NCBI GenBank assembly: GCA_958412345.1
Contig: CATYSO010000016.1
Span: forward strand, 1 to 55,666
Length of the DNA: 55,666 nucleotides
DNA from: an uncultured Collinsella sp.
Lineage (GTDB): Bacteria > Actinomycetota > Coriobacteriia > Coriobacteriales > Coriobacteriaceae
Direction of reading: 5' to 3'
Below the pieces are notes generated by a model. It worked only from the letters and a program-made list of their open reading frames with translations. It was not told the origin of the DNA and made no database searches. This document shows, piece by piece, positions 1 through 8,245 of this stretch (its first letter is position 1; the number at the start of each line of letters is the position of its first letter). A program made the position numbers and the translations under genes.

Positions 1-165
1 CCCCGCAGTGCCCGCTTCCCCCGAGAACAATTATCAGTGCAGGTAGACGGCTTGCTAATTATAGAAAAAACGGTGCATGGTCGAGCATCCTCGACCAAAC
101 GTAGTAAATGGGCATAGTTTTGATATGCCACTCATACAGTGACAGCGAAATTGAGCCCTAGGGAC
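1..165. other. Left-edge intergenic stretch, no gene seen
   Basis: No credible reading frame or RNA gene is visible here. A short hairpin with arms GGTCGAG and CTCGACC lies at about 79-96. The stretch is the 3' side of galM, which is read on the minus strand. Confidence 0.4.
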
Positions 166-201
166 GAAAAGGCGCCCGCCGGCGGTGGTGCCGGCGGGCG
201 C
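166..201 (-). terminator. Rho-independent terminator of galM
   Basis: A 12-bp GC-rich perfect stem (172-183 with 190-201) and 6-nt loop are followed on the minus strand by CTTTTC. It lies 28 bp past the galM stop codon. Confidence 0.75.
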
Positions 202-228
202 TGCTGTGCGATATGTCTCGTTGCGGGC

Positions 229-1281
229 TTAGTGCCTCATGAAGTGATACTCGATCACATTGCTGTAGGGGTGACCCGGTCCCACGATGCCCTGGGGGAA
301 CAGTACGTGGTGCGGCGTGTCGGGGTACATTTCGGCCTCGAGGGCAAAGCCGGCGCCCCAGCCATAGTTGGCGTCGTCCTTGGCGTGCTCGTCGCCCAGC
401 CAGTTGCCGGTGTAGAGCTGCACACCCGGGGCGGTGGTGTAGTAATCCATCTCGCGACCGGTCCACATCTCCTCAACATGCAGGGCGCGGCGCAGGTTAC
501 GGCCGTACTGGTAGCCGCCGATGCACAGACAGTGGTCGTAGCCGCGGGCCTGCTTAATCTGCGGATCGTCGGCTTCCATGCCGGGTGCGACGGGACGCAG
601 CTCGCGGAAGTCAAACGGCGTGCCCTCGACCGGGGCAATCTCGCCGGTGGGGATGTTCTGCTCGTCGATGGGCAGGTAGTGAGCAGCGTTGGCCACAAAG
701 AAGTGCTCACAGTCCATACCGGCGTTGTGGCCGGCAAGGTTAAAGTACGTGTGGTTGGTCATGGACACGTAGGTGGCGCGGTCGCTCTCGCAGCTGTACT
801 CGATGCGGAAACGGCCCGTCGGCGTCACGGTAAACACGGCCGTAAACGTGCGGTTGCCGGGAAGTCCCAGCTCGCCGTCCTCGAGCGAAGTGGTCATGTG
901 CACGGCATTGTGGGCCTCATCGAGCTCAACGTCCCACACGCGCTTGTGCAGGCCATGCTCAAGGTCGCTGTGTAGGTTGTTGGCGCCCTCGTTGGCCGGC
1001 ATGTGCCAGTCCGTGCCATCGATGGTGATTGTGGCGCCCGCGGTGCGGTTGGCTACGGGGCCGATAGTCGCGCCAAAGCAGGCGGGGTTGTCAAAGTAAT
1101 CCTCGAGCTTATCGAAGCCCAGCACCACATCGCGTACGTTGCCGGGGATGTCGGGTACGTCAATGCCCAGAACGGTGGCGCCGTAGTTCATAATGCGAAC
1201 GCAGATCTCGGGCCCGTTGAGGGTGTAGCGATGAACGGGGGTACCGCACGGCGCGGTGCCGAAAAGCTCGGAAGTGATCAT
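229..1281 (-). CDS. galM: Aldose 1-epimerase (galactose mutarotase)
   Basis: The 350-residue product belongs to the GalM family, which interconverts beta- and alpha-D-galactose in the cytoplasm so that galactokinase can use it. Visible family features are NRTAGATI, the catalytic-region motif NHTYFNLAGH, the segment GTPFDFRELRP and a C-terminal VQLYTGNWL. I place the start at 1281 (MITSELFG) because AGGAACC lies just upstream; the longer open frame to 1341 has no ribosome site and would reach towards the divergent regulator promoter. It is divergent from lacR, so both probably share the control region at 1404-1486. Length is normal for the family. Confidence 0.93.
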   Translation of the reverse strand: MITSELFGTAPCGTPVHRYTLNGPEICVRIMNYGATVLGIDVPDIPGNVRDVVLGFDKLEDYFDNPACFGATIGPVANRTAGATITIDGTDWHMPANEGANNLHSDLEHGLHKRVWDVELDEAHNAVHMTTSLEDGELGLPGNRTFTAVFTVTPTGRFRIEYSCESDRATYVSMTNHTYFNLAGHNAGMDCEHFFVANAAHYLPIDEQNIPTGEIAPVEGTPFDFRELRPVAPGMEADDPQIKQARGYDHCLCIGGYQYGRNLRRALHVEEMWTGREMDYYTTAPGVQLYTGNWLGDEHAKDDANYGWGAGFALEAEMYPDTPHHVLFPQGIVGPGHPYSNVIEYHFMRH

Positions 1282-1403
1282 TTGGTTCCTAACATCGAGG
1301 TATTTCGGACAAACTGTAGCGCGAACAGGCGAGATTATCACTACACCTCACTAAAGCAGGGGGTAATTTTCTCAAAAAAAGTAATGAAGGCGCAGCTGGG
1401 GCG

Positions 1404-1460
1404 TTCAATTTTGATCCGCATGAGTCTGGTACAATTTGTTCGTTATTGTTCGAATTGATG
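1404..1460 (+). promoter_or_regulatory. lacR promoter with LacR-type boxes
   Basis: An extended -10 (TG at 1427-1428, TACAAT at 1430-1435) is followed by two direct TTGTTCG repeats at 1436 and 1446, exactly 10 bp apart. The same phased TGTTCG pairs occur before lacF and lacA, so I infer autoregulation by the DeoR-type regulator encoded just downstream. Confidence 0.6.
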
Positions 1461-1486
1461 CGAGCTTAGAACAGCGAGGTCCTATT

Positions 1487-2251
1487 GTGATTAAGGCAGA
1501 GCGACAGGATAAGGTTCGTCAGCTGCTCGAGGAGCAGGGAACGGTCTCGGTCAAGGAGATCTCGGACGCGTTGGGTGTCTCGGACATGACGATCCGCCGC
1601 GACCTTGAGGAACTCGCGAGCCTGGGCGAGATTGAGCGTGTGCACGGTGGAGCTCGCAGTGCACAGGGTCGCCCCCATGCCATGCTGCGCCATGAGTACT
1701 CGCACAGCGAAAAGCGCACCAAGCATGCTGAGGAAAAGCTGCAGATCGCGCGCCGTGCGGTGGAGCTCATCGAGGAAGGCTCGACCATCTTTTTGGGCAC
1801 GGGCACCACGGTTGAACAGATGGCCTCGATGCTGCCGGCGTTTCGCCTGCGCATCGTGACCAACTCGCTTTCGGTCTTTAACCTGCTCGAGGCGCGCGAG
1901 GACTGCGACCTGTGCCTGGTGGGCGGCATGTATCGCCGTCGTACGGGCGCGTTTGTGGGGCCCACGGCCGAGGACACCCTGCGCGCGCTTGGGATCGACG
2001 CGGCCTTTATCGGCGCCAACGGCATCCTGGACGGCGATGTGTCCACATCCAACATGGACGAGGGCCGCATCCAGCAGCTCGCCTTTAGCAAGGCCGATTC
2101 TCGTTACCTCATCGCCGATTCCAGCAAGATCGGCAAGCGCGACTTCTACACCTTCTGCCGTCTGGACAGCCTGGACGCCGTGGTATGCGAGCCGAGTATC
2201 TCGGCAGAAGACCGCGCCGCCATCGAGGAGCACACGCAGGTCATCTGCTAG
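1487..2251 (+). CDS. lacR: DeoR-family regulator, LacR-like repressor
   Basis: This is a DeoR-family repressor of 254 residues. The N-terminal helix-turn-helix contains VKEISDALGVSDMTIRRDLEEL followed by the family signature HGGAR, and the C-terminal sugar-phosphate sensor domain contains the pattern IFLGTGTT. It resembles Lactococcus LacR through its whole length, including IADSSKIGKRDF near the end. In the lac regulon of Gram-positives the inducer is tagatose-6-phosphate. I choose the GTG at 1487, preceded by GCGAGG, over the ATG at 1436 because the latter overlaps the promoter boxes. Its phased TGTTCG boxes recur before lacF and lacA, which suggests one regulator for dispersed lac genes. 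Confidence 0.87.
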   Translation: MIKAERQDKVRQLLEEQGTVSVKEISDALGVSDMTIRRDLEELASLGEIERVHGGARSAQGRPHAMLRHEYSHSEKRTKHAEEKLQIARRAVELIEEGSTIFLGTGTTVEQMASMLPAFRLRIVTNSLSVFNLLEAREDCDLCLVGGMYRRRTGAFVGPTAEDTLRALGIDAAFIGANGILDGDVSTSNMDEGRIQQLAFSKADSRYLIADSSKIGKRDFYTFCRLDSLDAVVCEPSISAEDRAAIEEHTQVIC

Positions 2252-3508
2252 CTAGCGCAGCAGGCGGTACTTCTGCCCCCTGCCGGTGCCTTCAACTGTC
2301 GCCAGGCCTGTCTCAACGAGTTTTTTGAGGATGCGGAGTAGCTTCGAGCGACTAAAGGTGACTTTAGCCGCAAGCTCGCTTGTCGATTGAGGGTTTACTC
2401 CACTCAGCAGTTCAAATACGGTAAGTTCGTCACCTTCGAGCCCGGGGTTATCCATGAGCAGGGGAAGTGTGACCACAATGGCGTTATCCGAAACTTGAAA
2501 ACGGGGCTTTTTGATGCTGTCTTTATAGGTGTCTCGAATTCGCATAATGCCCGTTCCGAATGCCTCGATAAGGCCCAGGCGCAAAAAGACTTCGGCAAGA
2601 ATGCGATTGCGTCTAACAGACAGCATGTCGGATAGATACTCATCGACAGTCATGCTTGCTGGCAAGCCGCCGGGCGAGGCGACTTCCACGCGGTTGTCAA
2701 ACATCGAGATGCGGATGTGCGCGGGTACATCCCAAGTCCTGTGAACGATTGCATTGGTAATGGCCTCACGGAACGCCTCAAGTGGAATGAGCTCCTTGCG
2801 GATCCGCTCCATTCCCTTGATTTCCTCGTAGCAGTACTGGGCTTCAAATAGCTCAAGAGCGCCGTCGATCTCCGTCAAAACTGATGCATGCTCAAGAGTT
2901 TTGCGCTGCTTAATGAGGTTGATGGTGTCGCCAAACACCGCCATGTCGATACCTGGGAAATCGTTCTCGTCCGCGAGCAGTTCTGCTGCGTTGTTGTAGG
3001 TTCCGGTCTCATCGAGCAAGCCGAGGGTTTTGAGAGTATCGGTTGTGAATGACTGAAGTGAGAGCTTTGCTGTTAGGCGGTTTTCTAAAACGGTGAAAGA
3101 TAGATCTTGCTTGCTTGCCGGGAGCTGTTCAAAGGAGAGATTCTGGCCTTCGAGCACAAGACGCGAAAGACCTAAGGTATCAACTGGTATTGTCGCGGTG
3201 TCATTACGCTTGTACACCTTTGAGTGGTATAGGTAAGGCTTCGATCTGCCAGGAAAGACCGTAAGCTCTACGGTTGCATCGGGCTCGTTGATTTTTAGGG
3301 AGTAATCGGGCTGGGGAATGATTGAATCGTTGATCTTGTTTTCGATATCCAGGCAGGTCTGCTTGGGATCATCGAGGCCAACGATTTTCCCGTCGTCATC
3401 GATTCCAAATAGGACACGCCCACCCGTGCTATTTGCATAAGCGGAGACGGTTTTAAGGAACGAATTGGTGACGCTTTCCTTGAACTCAAGATCCTTGGTC
3501 TCTTGCAT
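2252..3508 (-). CDS. AlbA_2 domain ATP-binding transcriptional regulator
   Basis: A 418-residue protein with an N-terminal AlbA_2 (Schlafen-like) domain (ESVTNSFLKTVSAYANSTGG, GIDDDGKIVGLDD), a middle segment, a histidine-kinase-like ATPase portion (FREAITNAIVHRTWD, then VASPGGLP and AFGTGI) and a C-terminal winged helix (STSELAAKVTFSRSKLLRIL). Such proteins are usually annotated as putative DNA-binding or helicase-like regulators; their ligand is unknown. Its stop abuts the lacR stop, so the two genes converge with no spacer. Nine TGACRYG words lie directly upstream (3534-3643) and probably form its own operator. A second paralog is at 51302. Confidence 0.82.
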   Translation of the reverse strand: MQETKDLEFKESVTNSFLKTVSAYANSTGGRVLFGIDDDGKIVGLDDPKQTCLDIENKINDSIIPQPDYSLKINEPDATVELTVFPGRSKPYLYHSKVYKRNDTATIPVDTLGLSRLVLEGQNLSFEQLPASKQDLSFTVLENRLTAKLSLQSFTTDTLKTLGLLDETGTYNNAAELLADENDFPGIDMAVFGDTINLIKQRKTLEHASVLTEIDGALELFEAQYCYEEIKGMERIRKELIPLEAFREAITNAIVHRTWDVPAHIRISMFDNRVEVASPGGLPASMTVDEYLSDMLSVRRNRILAEVFLRLGLIEAFGTGIMRIRDTYKDSIKKPRFQVSDNAIVVTLPLLMDNPGLEGDELTVFELLSGVNPQSTSELAAKVTFSRSKLLRILKKLVETGLATVEGTGRGQKYRLLR

Positions 3509-3533
3509 CGTTTTGCTCCGTTTCGCTTCAGCT

Positions 3534-3643
3534 TGACACGAAAAATGACACGTAAAATTTTACACGTCATTTTGCACGTCAAAATTATGACACGAAAAAA
3601 TTTGCACGTCATTTTGCGCGTCAACGTGACGTGAAATGACGCG
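3534..3643. promoter_or_regulatory. Cluster of nine TGACRYG half-sites
   Basis: TGACACG, TGACGTG or TGACGCG words occur at 3534(+), 3546(+), 3563(-), 3575(-), 3588(+), 3605(-), 3617(-), 3627(+) and 3637(+). They fill the gap between the AlbA_2 gene and the upstream toxin gene. The arrangement suggests a multi-site operator for a dimeric or oligomeric regulator, most simply the AlbA_2 protein itself. Confidence 0.6.
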
Positions 3644-3677
3644 CAAATGTGCGCAGGCGAGGCGTCCGGCTTAAAAC

Positions 3678-3983
3678 CTAGACCAAGCGGGCGTAGTCCT
3701 GTGACTGATGAAAGATGTGAGCGATATAGATTGTTTCGTGCTCAAACTTGTATAGACACACGTAGTTGTTGACGGGAAACGATCGGTAATTACGTGCCGC
3801 CAGCTCTTGCATGTACGAGAGGGGACGTAAAAGCGGCTGCTCGCGAAGCAGATCAAGCTGATATTCAAACTCAGCGACAAAATTGCCTGCCGCACGCGGA
3901 TTCTTGAGGATTTGAGCAAGGTATCCGACAAGACTCTCGTACTCATATCGCGCGCTTTTGAGGATTACGACGTTATAGGTCAT
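3678..3983 (-). CDS. RelE/ParE-family toxin of a type II toxin-antitoxin pair
   Basis: The 101-residue protein has the small RelE/ParE fold pattern: an N-terminal strand (YNVVILKSA), two helices (YEYESLVGYLAQIL and FVAEFEYQLDLL) and a C-terminal sheet ending VCLYKFEHETIYIAHIFHQ. RelE members cleave ribosome-bound mRNA whereas ParE members poison gyrase; sequence alone does not settle which applies. The reading frame overlaps the upstream antitoxin by 11 bp, typical of translational coupling in such operons. The conserved end IFHQSQDYARLV matches RelE-like toxins common in Coriobacteriia, from memory. Confidence 0.82.
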   Translation of the reverse strand: MTYNVVILKSARYEYESLVGYLAQILKNPRAAGNFVAEFEYQLDLLREQPLLRPLSYMQELAARNYRSFPVNNYVCLYKFEHETIYIAHIFHQSQDYARLV

Positions 3984-4239
3984 ATTTGTCTCGTATCGAA
4001 GCCGCGAATGATTCGTAGTCGCTGTAGTCGCCTTGCGATATTTCGTCTTCTGCCAACATCATACGAGACAGCAGTTTTGCCTTGGCGATTTCTTCTTGCA
4101 TGAGGCGATACTGGTCGCTGCTGATGCAGTGCATGGCTTCGTAGCCGTTTTTGGTGACGGTGACGTCGCGCTCAGACTCGACAAGTGCGGTGAATGCAGC
4201 AGTGTCCTTCATGTCTCGGACGGGCACACAAGCGGACAT
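3973..4239 (-). CDS. Phd/YefM-like antitoxin
   Basis: An 88-residue antitoxin preceding the RelE-like toxin. The N-terminal half (VPVRDMKDTAAFTALVE, then VTVTKNGYEAMHCIS) follows the Phd/YefM pattern: a DNA-binding beta-alpha fold with the characteristic 'V.KNG...M' core. The acidic C-terminal half (ISQGDYSDYESF) would wrap the toxin. I choose the start at 4239 because a perfect AGGAGG lies seven bases upstream; the frame extends to 4275 without support. Phd-type proteins usually repress their own operon together with the toxin, so autoregulation is expected. Confidence 0.8.
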   Translation of the reverse strand: MSACVPVRDMKDTAAFTALVESERDVTVTKNGYEAMHCISSDQYRLMQEEIAKAKLLSRMMLAEDEISQGDYSDYESFAASIRDKYDL

Positions 4240-4305
4240 AGGTACCTCCTTTGCATTGGGACATAATTGTACCACGGTGTTTCAAAACGTCAGCCCCGGC
4301 GAAAC

Positions 4306-4603
4306 ATCTCAATCAGTAACGGTTAGGACCGAAAAACTCGGCTAAACGTTACAGATTGAGATCGATTGGATTGGTCCGAATGTTTGTCTCGATCTGTAAC
4401 AGGAAGACGTCTAAAAGTGAGCTTAGTGTTACAGATTGAGATTGAAGGGATTGACCTGCTCGTTTATCTCAATCTGTAACAACTAGACGTGAAAAACCGG
4501 ATTAGATGTTACAGATTTAGATTATTCGACCCGGGCGATTCCGTTTGTCTTGATCTGTAACAGGTAGGACCGAAAACCGCTGCTAGATGTTACAGATCGA
4601 GAC
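4306..4603. repeat. Inverted-repeat array A, four units with an 80-bp period
   Basis: Four units start at 4306, 4386, 4466 and 4547. Each has a 15-nt left arm close to GTCTCAATCTGTAAC and a right arm close to GTTACAGATTGAGAC, beginning exactly 42 nt after the left arm. The 27-nt loop keeps a pattern like 'aggtagacg..aaaa.c.g..taga'. Between units lie about 23 unrelated bases. The array fills the gap between the toxin-antitoxin promoter and the lacG1 terminator. Two more arrays, at 9274 and 14364, have identical geometry. Confidence 0.9.
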
Positions 4604-4627
4604 AAACGTGCGGCCCGCCCGAGCGAA

Positions 4628-4672
4628 AACAAAAAGGCCGCATGCGATCCCATGGGGGATTCGCATGCGGCC
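4628..4672 (-). terminator. Terminator of the lacE1-lacG1 operon
   Basis: A 12-bp perfect stem (4636-4647 with 4661-4672, arm GGCCGCATGCGA) is followed on the minus strand by CTTTTTG. It lies 22 bp past the lacG1 stop. Confidence 0.8.
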
Positions 4673-4694
4673 GACAAGGGGTATGCGGCAAAAA

Positions 4695-6116
4695 CTATGC
4701 CATGAGCAGGCCGGTCTCCGCGACGTTCTTGTACCAGTACGCGCTCGCCTTGGGATAGCGCTTCTGGGTCTCAAAGTCGATGTAGAACAGGCCGTAGCGC
4801 TTGTTATAGCCGTTGGTCCAGGAGAACTGGTCCTGCAGCGACCACACAAAGTAGCCGTCGACGTTCACGCCGCCGTCGATCGCCTTGAGGATCCACGCGA
4901 GATGCTGGCGCATGTAATCGATGCGAGGGGCGTCGTCGATAAAGCCGTCCTCAAAGTCGTCCTTATAGCCCATGCCGTTCTCGGTGATGTAGATCTTCTT
5001 GTAGTTGGGGTAATCGTTCTTAATGCGCAGCAGCAGGTCGTAGAGACCCTCGGGATAGATAATCCAGTCCCAGTCGGTGGTGGGTACGCCTTCGCGTACG
5101 CATGACTCGCCCACGCCCTTGAGGAACCAGCGCGAGGAGCCCTTGTCGCCGGTGCCATTGTGGTTGATGTCGTTTTCGCCCTCGGCGGCACGCAGGAACT
5201 GGCACTTGTAGGTGTTGACGCCCAGGCAATCGTTGTAGGGGAGCGCGGCGGTCAGCGCGGCGATGTCCTCGTCGCGAACGTCGAGCTCGCCGCCGGCGAT
5301 ATGGGCCAGCTTGGTCGCAGCCTCCATGGTGTCGGCTGCATAGTGGCCGCGGAAGGTGGCGTCGAGTACCCAACGGTTGTTGATGACGTCGGCCATGCGA
5401 GCTGCCTCGCAGTCGGCGGCGTTGTTGGGGTCGAGGGGATACTTGGGCTCCAGGTTCTGGACAATGCCGATCTCGCCCTCAAAGCCGCCCTCATGGAAGG
5501 CGACGACAGCCTTGGCGTGGGCCACCATCATGTTGTGCATGAGCTGGAAGGCCTTGTCCAGGCGGTATTTCTCGCCGTGCGGCCAGTTGCCGACGATAAA
5601 GCTGCCCTCGGCGGTCGCGGGAATCTCGTTAAAGGTAAACCAGTGCTTGACCTCGGTGAACTCGGCAAAGCAGAACTTGGCGTACTCGACGAAGGCGTCG
5701 ATGGTCGTGCGCGTCAAGAAGCCCTCGCCGCCGTCCTGGTAGAAGGCCTCGGGCGTATCGAAGTGGTCGAGCGTGACATAGGGGATAACGCCAGCTTTGT
5801 TGCAGGTGGCGAAAAGCTCGTGATAGAAGGCGACGCCCTCGGGGTTAATCTCGCCGGTGCCACTGGGGAAGATACGGCTCCAAGCGATGGAGACGCGAAT
5901 ACCGTTGATGCCGAAGCGCTGGCACAGGTCGATATCGACCGGATATTTGTTGTAGAAGTCGCTTGCGGGATCGGGGGAGAAGCGACCCTGGGCAGCCAGG
6001 AAATCGTCCCAGGGCACTTTGCCCTTGCCGTGCGTGCGGGTCTCGCCCTCAACCTGGTAAGCGGCGGTGGCGCCGCCAAACACGAAGCCGTCGGGGAACT
6101 GCATGAGGTTCGTCAT
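4695..6116 (-). CDS. lacG: 6-phospho-beta-galactosidase (GH1), first paralog
   Basis: A 473-residue cytoplasmic GH1 enzyme that hydrolyses PTS-imported lactose-6-phosphate to galactose-6-phosphate and glucose. The general acid/base is Glu164 in TFNEI and the nucleophile is Glu379 in ITENG. The phosphate pocket shows Ser432, Lys439 and Tyr441 in SWTNGYNKRYG, and Trp433 is the residue that in LacG favours galacto- over gluco-6-phosphates (Ala or Met in many 6-phospho-beta-glucosidases). Overall similarity to Lactococcus LacG is strong from PASDFYNKYPVD to YPKASAYWYK. It is the second gene of an operon behind lacE1, 75 bp apart. Activity on other 6-phospho-beta-galactosides is possible given three paralogs. 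Confidence 0.88.
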   Translation of the reverse strand: MTNLMQFPDGFVFGGATAAYQVEGETRTHGKGKVPWDDFLAAQGRFSPDPASDFYNKYPVDIDLCQRFGINGIRVSIAWSRIFPSGTGEINPEGVAFYHELFATCNKAGVIPYVTLDHFDTPEAFYQDGGEGFLTRTTIDAFVEYAKFCFAEFTEVKHWFTFNEIPATAEGSFIVGNWPHGEKYRLDKAFQLMHNMMVAHAKAVVAFHEGGFEGEIGIVQNLEPKYPLDPNNAADCEAARMADVINNRWVLDATFRGHYAADTMEAATKLAHIAGGELDVRDEDIAALTAALPYNDCLGVNTYKCQFLRAAEGENDINHNGTGDKGSSRWFLKGVGESCVREGVPTTDWDWIIYPEGLYDLLLRIKNDYPNYKKIYITENGMGYKDDFEDGFIDDAPRIDYMRQHLAWILKAIDGGVNVDGYFVWSLQDQFSWTNGYNKRYGLFYIDFETQKRYPKASAYWYKNVAETGLLMA

Positions 6117-6191
6117 GAGTCATCCTTTCTGTGAAATACGAATAAGGGGAGGTGCCCGAACGGGGATTCGGGCACCAGCAGAGGGAGGAAA

Positions 6192-7970
6192 TTAGTCGAG
6201 GTTCTCGCGGAGCCACTTGATAGCGCCGGCGGGGTCGCGGGTAAGGTCGATGTATTCCTTGCCGCGTGGGGCGAGCAGCTTAATGCCCAGGCGATCGGTA
6301 TCGGCCTTCATGTCGTTGTAGTAGCTACGGACCTGCGGGGCAAGCACGATAACGTCGTACTGGTCCATGATGGCGGTGTGCTGACCGTAGGCACCTGCGG
6401 AGGAAGCGATGTTCTCACCGGTCTGCGCGGCACCTTCCTTGATGGCGTTGGCGAGCATGGCAGAGGTGCCGGCGCCGGCGCACAGGACGAGGACCTTCAG
6501 GCCATCGACATCCTTCTTGGCGGATGCATCGGCAGCGGGCTCGGGCTGATCGGCGACAGGCTTGCTGTCGGCGGCGGCAACGGTCGTCTCGACGGAAGCG
6601 GTAGCCTGCTCGACAGCGGGCGCAGAGGCGTTGGCGGCGATGGCAGCAGCACCATCGGACTCGAGACCCAGCTCGGCGGCGCGCTCGGCCTCCTGGTCGC
6701 AGAGCAGCTTATCGTATGCCTTCAAGAACGGCAGGTAGATGATGGCGTCCAGCAAGATAATGATTGCGACAAATACCAGGGCAATAAGCTGGAAGTTCGT
6801 GGTGATGAAGATGCCGATGGGGGCGGGGGTGGCCCAAGGCACCACGAAGGAGAAGCCGTTCATGCCCACGTTATCGATAAAGAACTTGGCAACACTCACG
6901 TTGACGCAACCGGCGGCAACAAAGGGGATGAGCATGTAGGGGTTAAGGATCATCGGCGCGCCAAAGAGCAGCGGTTCGTTGACGGCGAAGGCAACAGGAA
7001 CAATCGAGGCCTTACCGACGGCTTTGAGCTGCTTGGACTTCATAAAGAGAATCAGCAGAAGCGGCACGATGAACGTGGCGCCGGTGCCGCCGAACTCACC
7101 CACGAGCGACATGTTAAAGGTGAGGGAGTGGGCGGGGTGACCACCGGCCAGCAGAACCTGCAGGTTCTCGGCCTGGTTGGCAAGACGGATGGGGTCGATG
7201 CCCGGCTGGACGATCGAGGGGCCGTGGACGCCGATGAACCAGAAGAACGCGGTGGCAGCCTGGATAAGGATAAGGCCAGGATAGGTTTCTGCAGCGGTAA
7301 AGAGCGGGGAGAGCAGTTTGATAAGCAGCTCGGAGAACGGAACGCCCATGAGGTTGCGCACAACGACATCGATGATGCCGCAGATGATGACGGCGCCGCC
7401 AAAGGGGATGATGTCGCGGAAGTTCTGAGCGATGGCGCCCGGGACCTCCTTGGGCAGCTTAATGGTCAGATCGCGCGAGACGCAGAACTTATAGACCCAC
7501 ACGGTAATGAACGCGGCGATATAGGCCGAGAACAGACCGCGCGTACCCATGCTGGTGCAATCGAAGACCGAAAGTTCGGAGCCGTTGAACTTGGTGGTGA
7601 ACTGCGTAACAGCGAGCAGCAGCATGCTGCACTGGGCGGCCACCATGGTGGAGCCGTCGTTGAGCACTTTGCCGGCGGGCATGCGACGGTTCATGGAAGC
7701 CGTAAAGTTCTTGGCAGTGGTGCCGGCAACCATGATGCCCATGACGCCCATGGTGAAGTTGTACAGCTTGTTGCACCAGTCGATGAGCGGCTGGGGCAGC
7801 GTGATGCCAACTACGCCAGGAAGGGTGGCAATCAGTAGAAAGATCGAAGAGGTGAGGACGATGGGCATGCACCCAAGGAATCCGTCCTTAATGGCCTGGA
7901 GGTAGATGTTCCTCGAGATCTTCTCAAAGAACGGTTGATGCTTTTCGAGCATCTTTACGATGGCGTCCAT
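6192..7970 (-). CDS. lacE: PTS lactose-family transporter subunit IICB, first paralog
   Basis: A 592-residue membrane permease of the lactose/cellobiose PTS class. The N-terminal EIIC domain (about residues 1-420) carries the usual segments, including KLPKEVPGAIAQNFRDIIPF, WFIGVHGPSIV, GGTGATFIVP and FAVNEPLLFGAP. A long Ala/Val/Glu-rich linker leads to a C-terminal EIIB domain whose phosphocysteine is Cys497 in VLVLCAGAGTS. It imports and phosphorylates a beta-galactoside using phosphate from LacF. I chose 7970 as the start because AAGGAG lies seven bases upstream; the frame to 7997 is unsupported. It heads an operon with lacG1, and the divergent lacI1 lies across a palindromic operator. Confidence 0.88.
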   Translation of the reverse strand: MDAIVKMLEKHQPFFEKISRNIYLQAIKDGFLGCMPIVLTSSIFLLIATLPGVVGITLPQPLIDWCNKLYNFTMGVMGIMVAGTTAKNFTASMNRRMPAGKVLNDGSTMVAAQCSMLLLAVTQFTTKFNGSELSVFDCTSMGTRGLFSAYIAAFITVWVYKFCVSRDLTIKLPKEVPGAIAQNFRDIIPFGGAVIICGIIDVVVRNLMGVPFSELLIKLLSPLFTAAETYPGLILIQAATAFFWFIGVHGPSIVQPGIDPIRLANQAENLQVLLAGGHPAHSLTFNMSLVGEFGGTGATFIVPLLLILFMKSKQLKAVGKASIVPVAFAVNEPLLFGAPMILNPYMLIPFVAAGCVNVSVAKFFIDNVGMNGFSFVVPWATPAPIGIFITTNFQLIALVFVAIIILLDAIIYLPFLKAYDKLLCDQEAERAAELGLESDGAAAIAANASAPAVEQATASVETTVAAADSKPVADQPEPAADASAKKDVDGLKVLVLCAGAGTSAMLANAIKEGAAQTGENIASSAGAYGQHTAIMDQYDVIVLAPQVRSYYNDMKADTDRLGIKLLAPRGKEYIDLTRDPAGAIKWLRENLD

Positions 7971-8072
7971 AGAGCTCCTTTGCTGCTCGATGCGCAATGC
8001 ATGTGGATGGAACTGGTCGTCGATGGATGGTCAGGACTGCCCGGAAACCTTCCTGCTTAAGGAAGGCATTGC

Positions 8073-8118
8073 GAAATGACAACGTTGTCATTTCGTTAAT
8101 GACAACGTAAGACATTTT
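8073..8118. promoter_or_regulatory. Operator between lacE1 and lacI1
   Basis: A perfect 22-bp palindrome at 8073-8094 contains the 16-mer ATGACAACGTTGTCAT (8076-8091). A second, imperfect site with the half ATGACAACGT starts at 8099. The site lies about 105 bp before the lacE1 start and 155 bp before lacI1. It fits a LacI-type dimer with central CG. Confidence 0.75.
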
Positions 8119-8245
8119 TGGAAGAGCAACAAGGATATACGGGTGAGCGGTCGATATCGTTCGGTAAACGGTTGATTTATCAGTCAGGCAGGTAGTGTAT
8201 GCTAGAACGCAAAAAACAAGCGATGCAAAACCGACTGGAGAAGTA

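Noticed and set aside
139..975. Long plus-strand frame of 278 residues opposite galM
   Set aside because: It is antisense to a clear galM, has no ribosome site and reads as low-complexity Val/Ala/Gly typical of GC-rich shadow frames.
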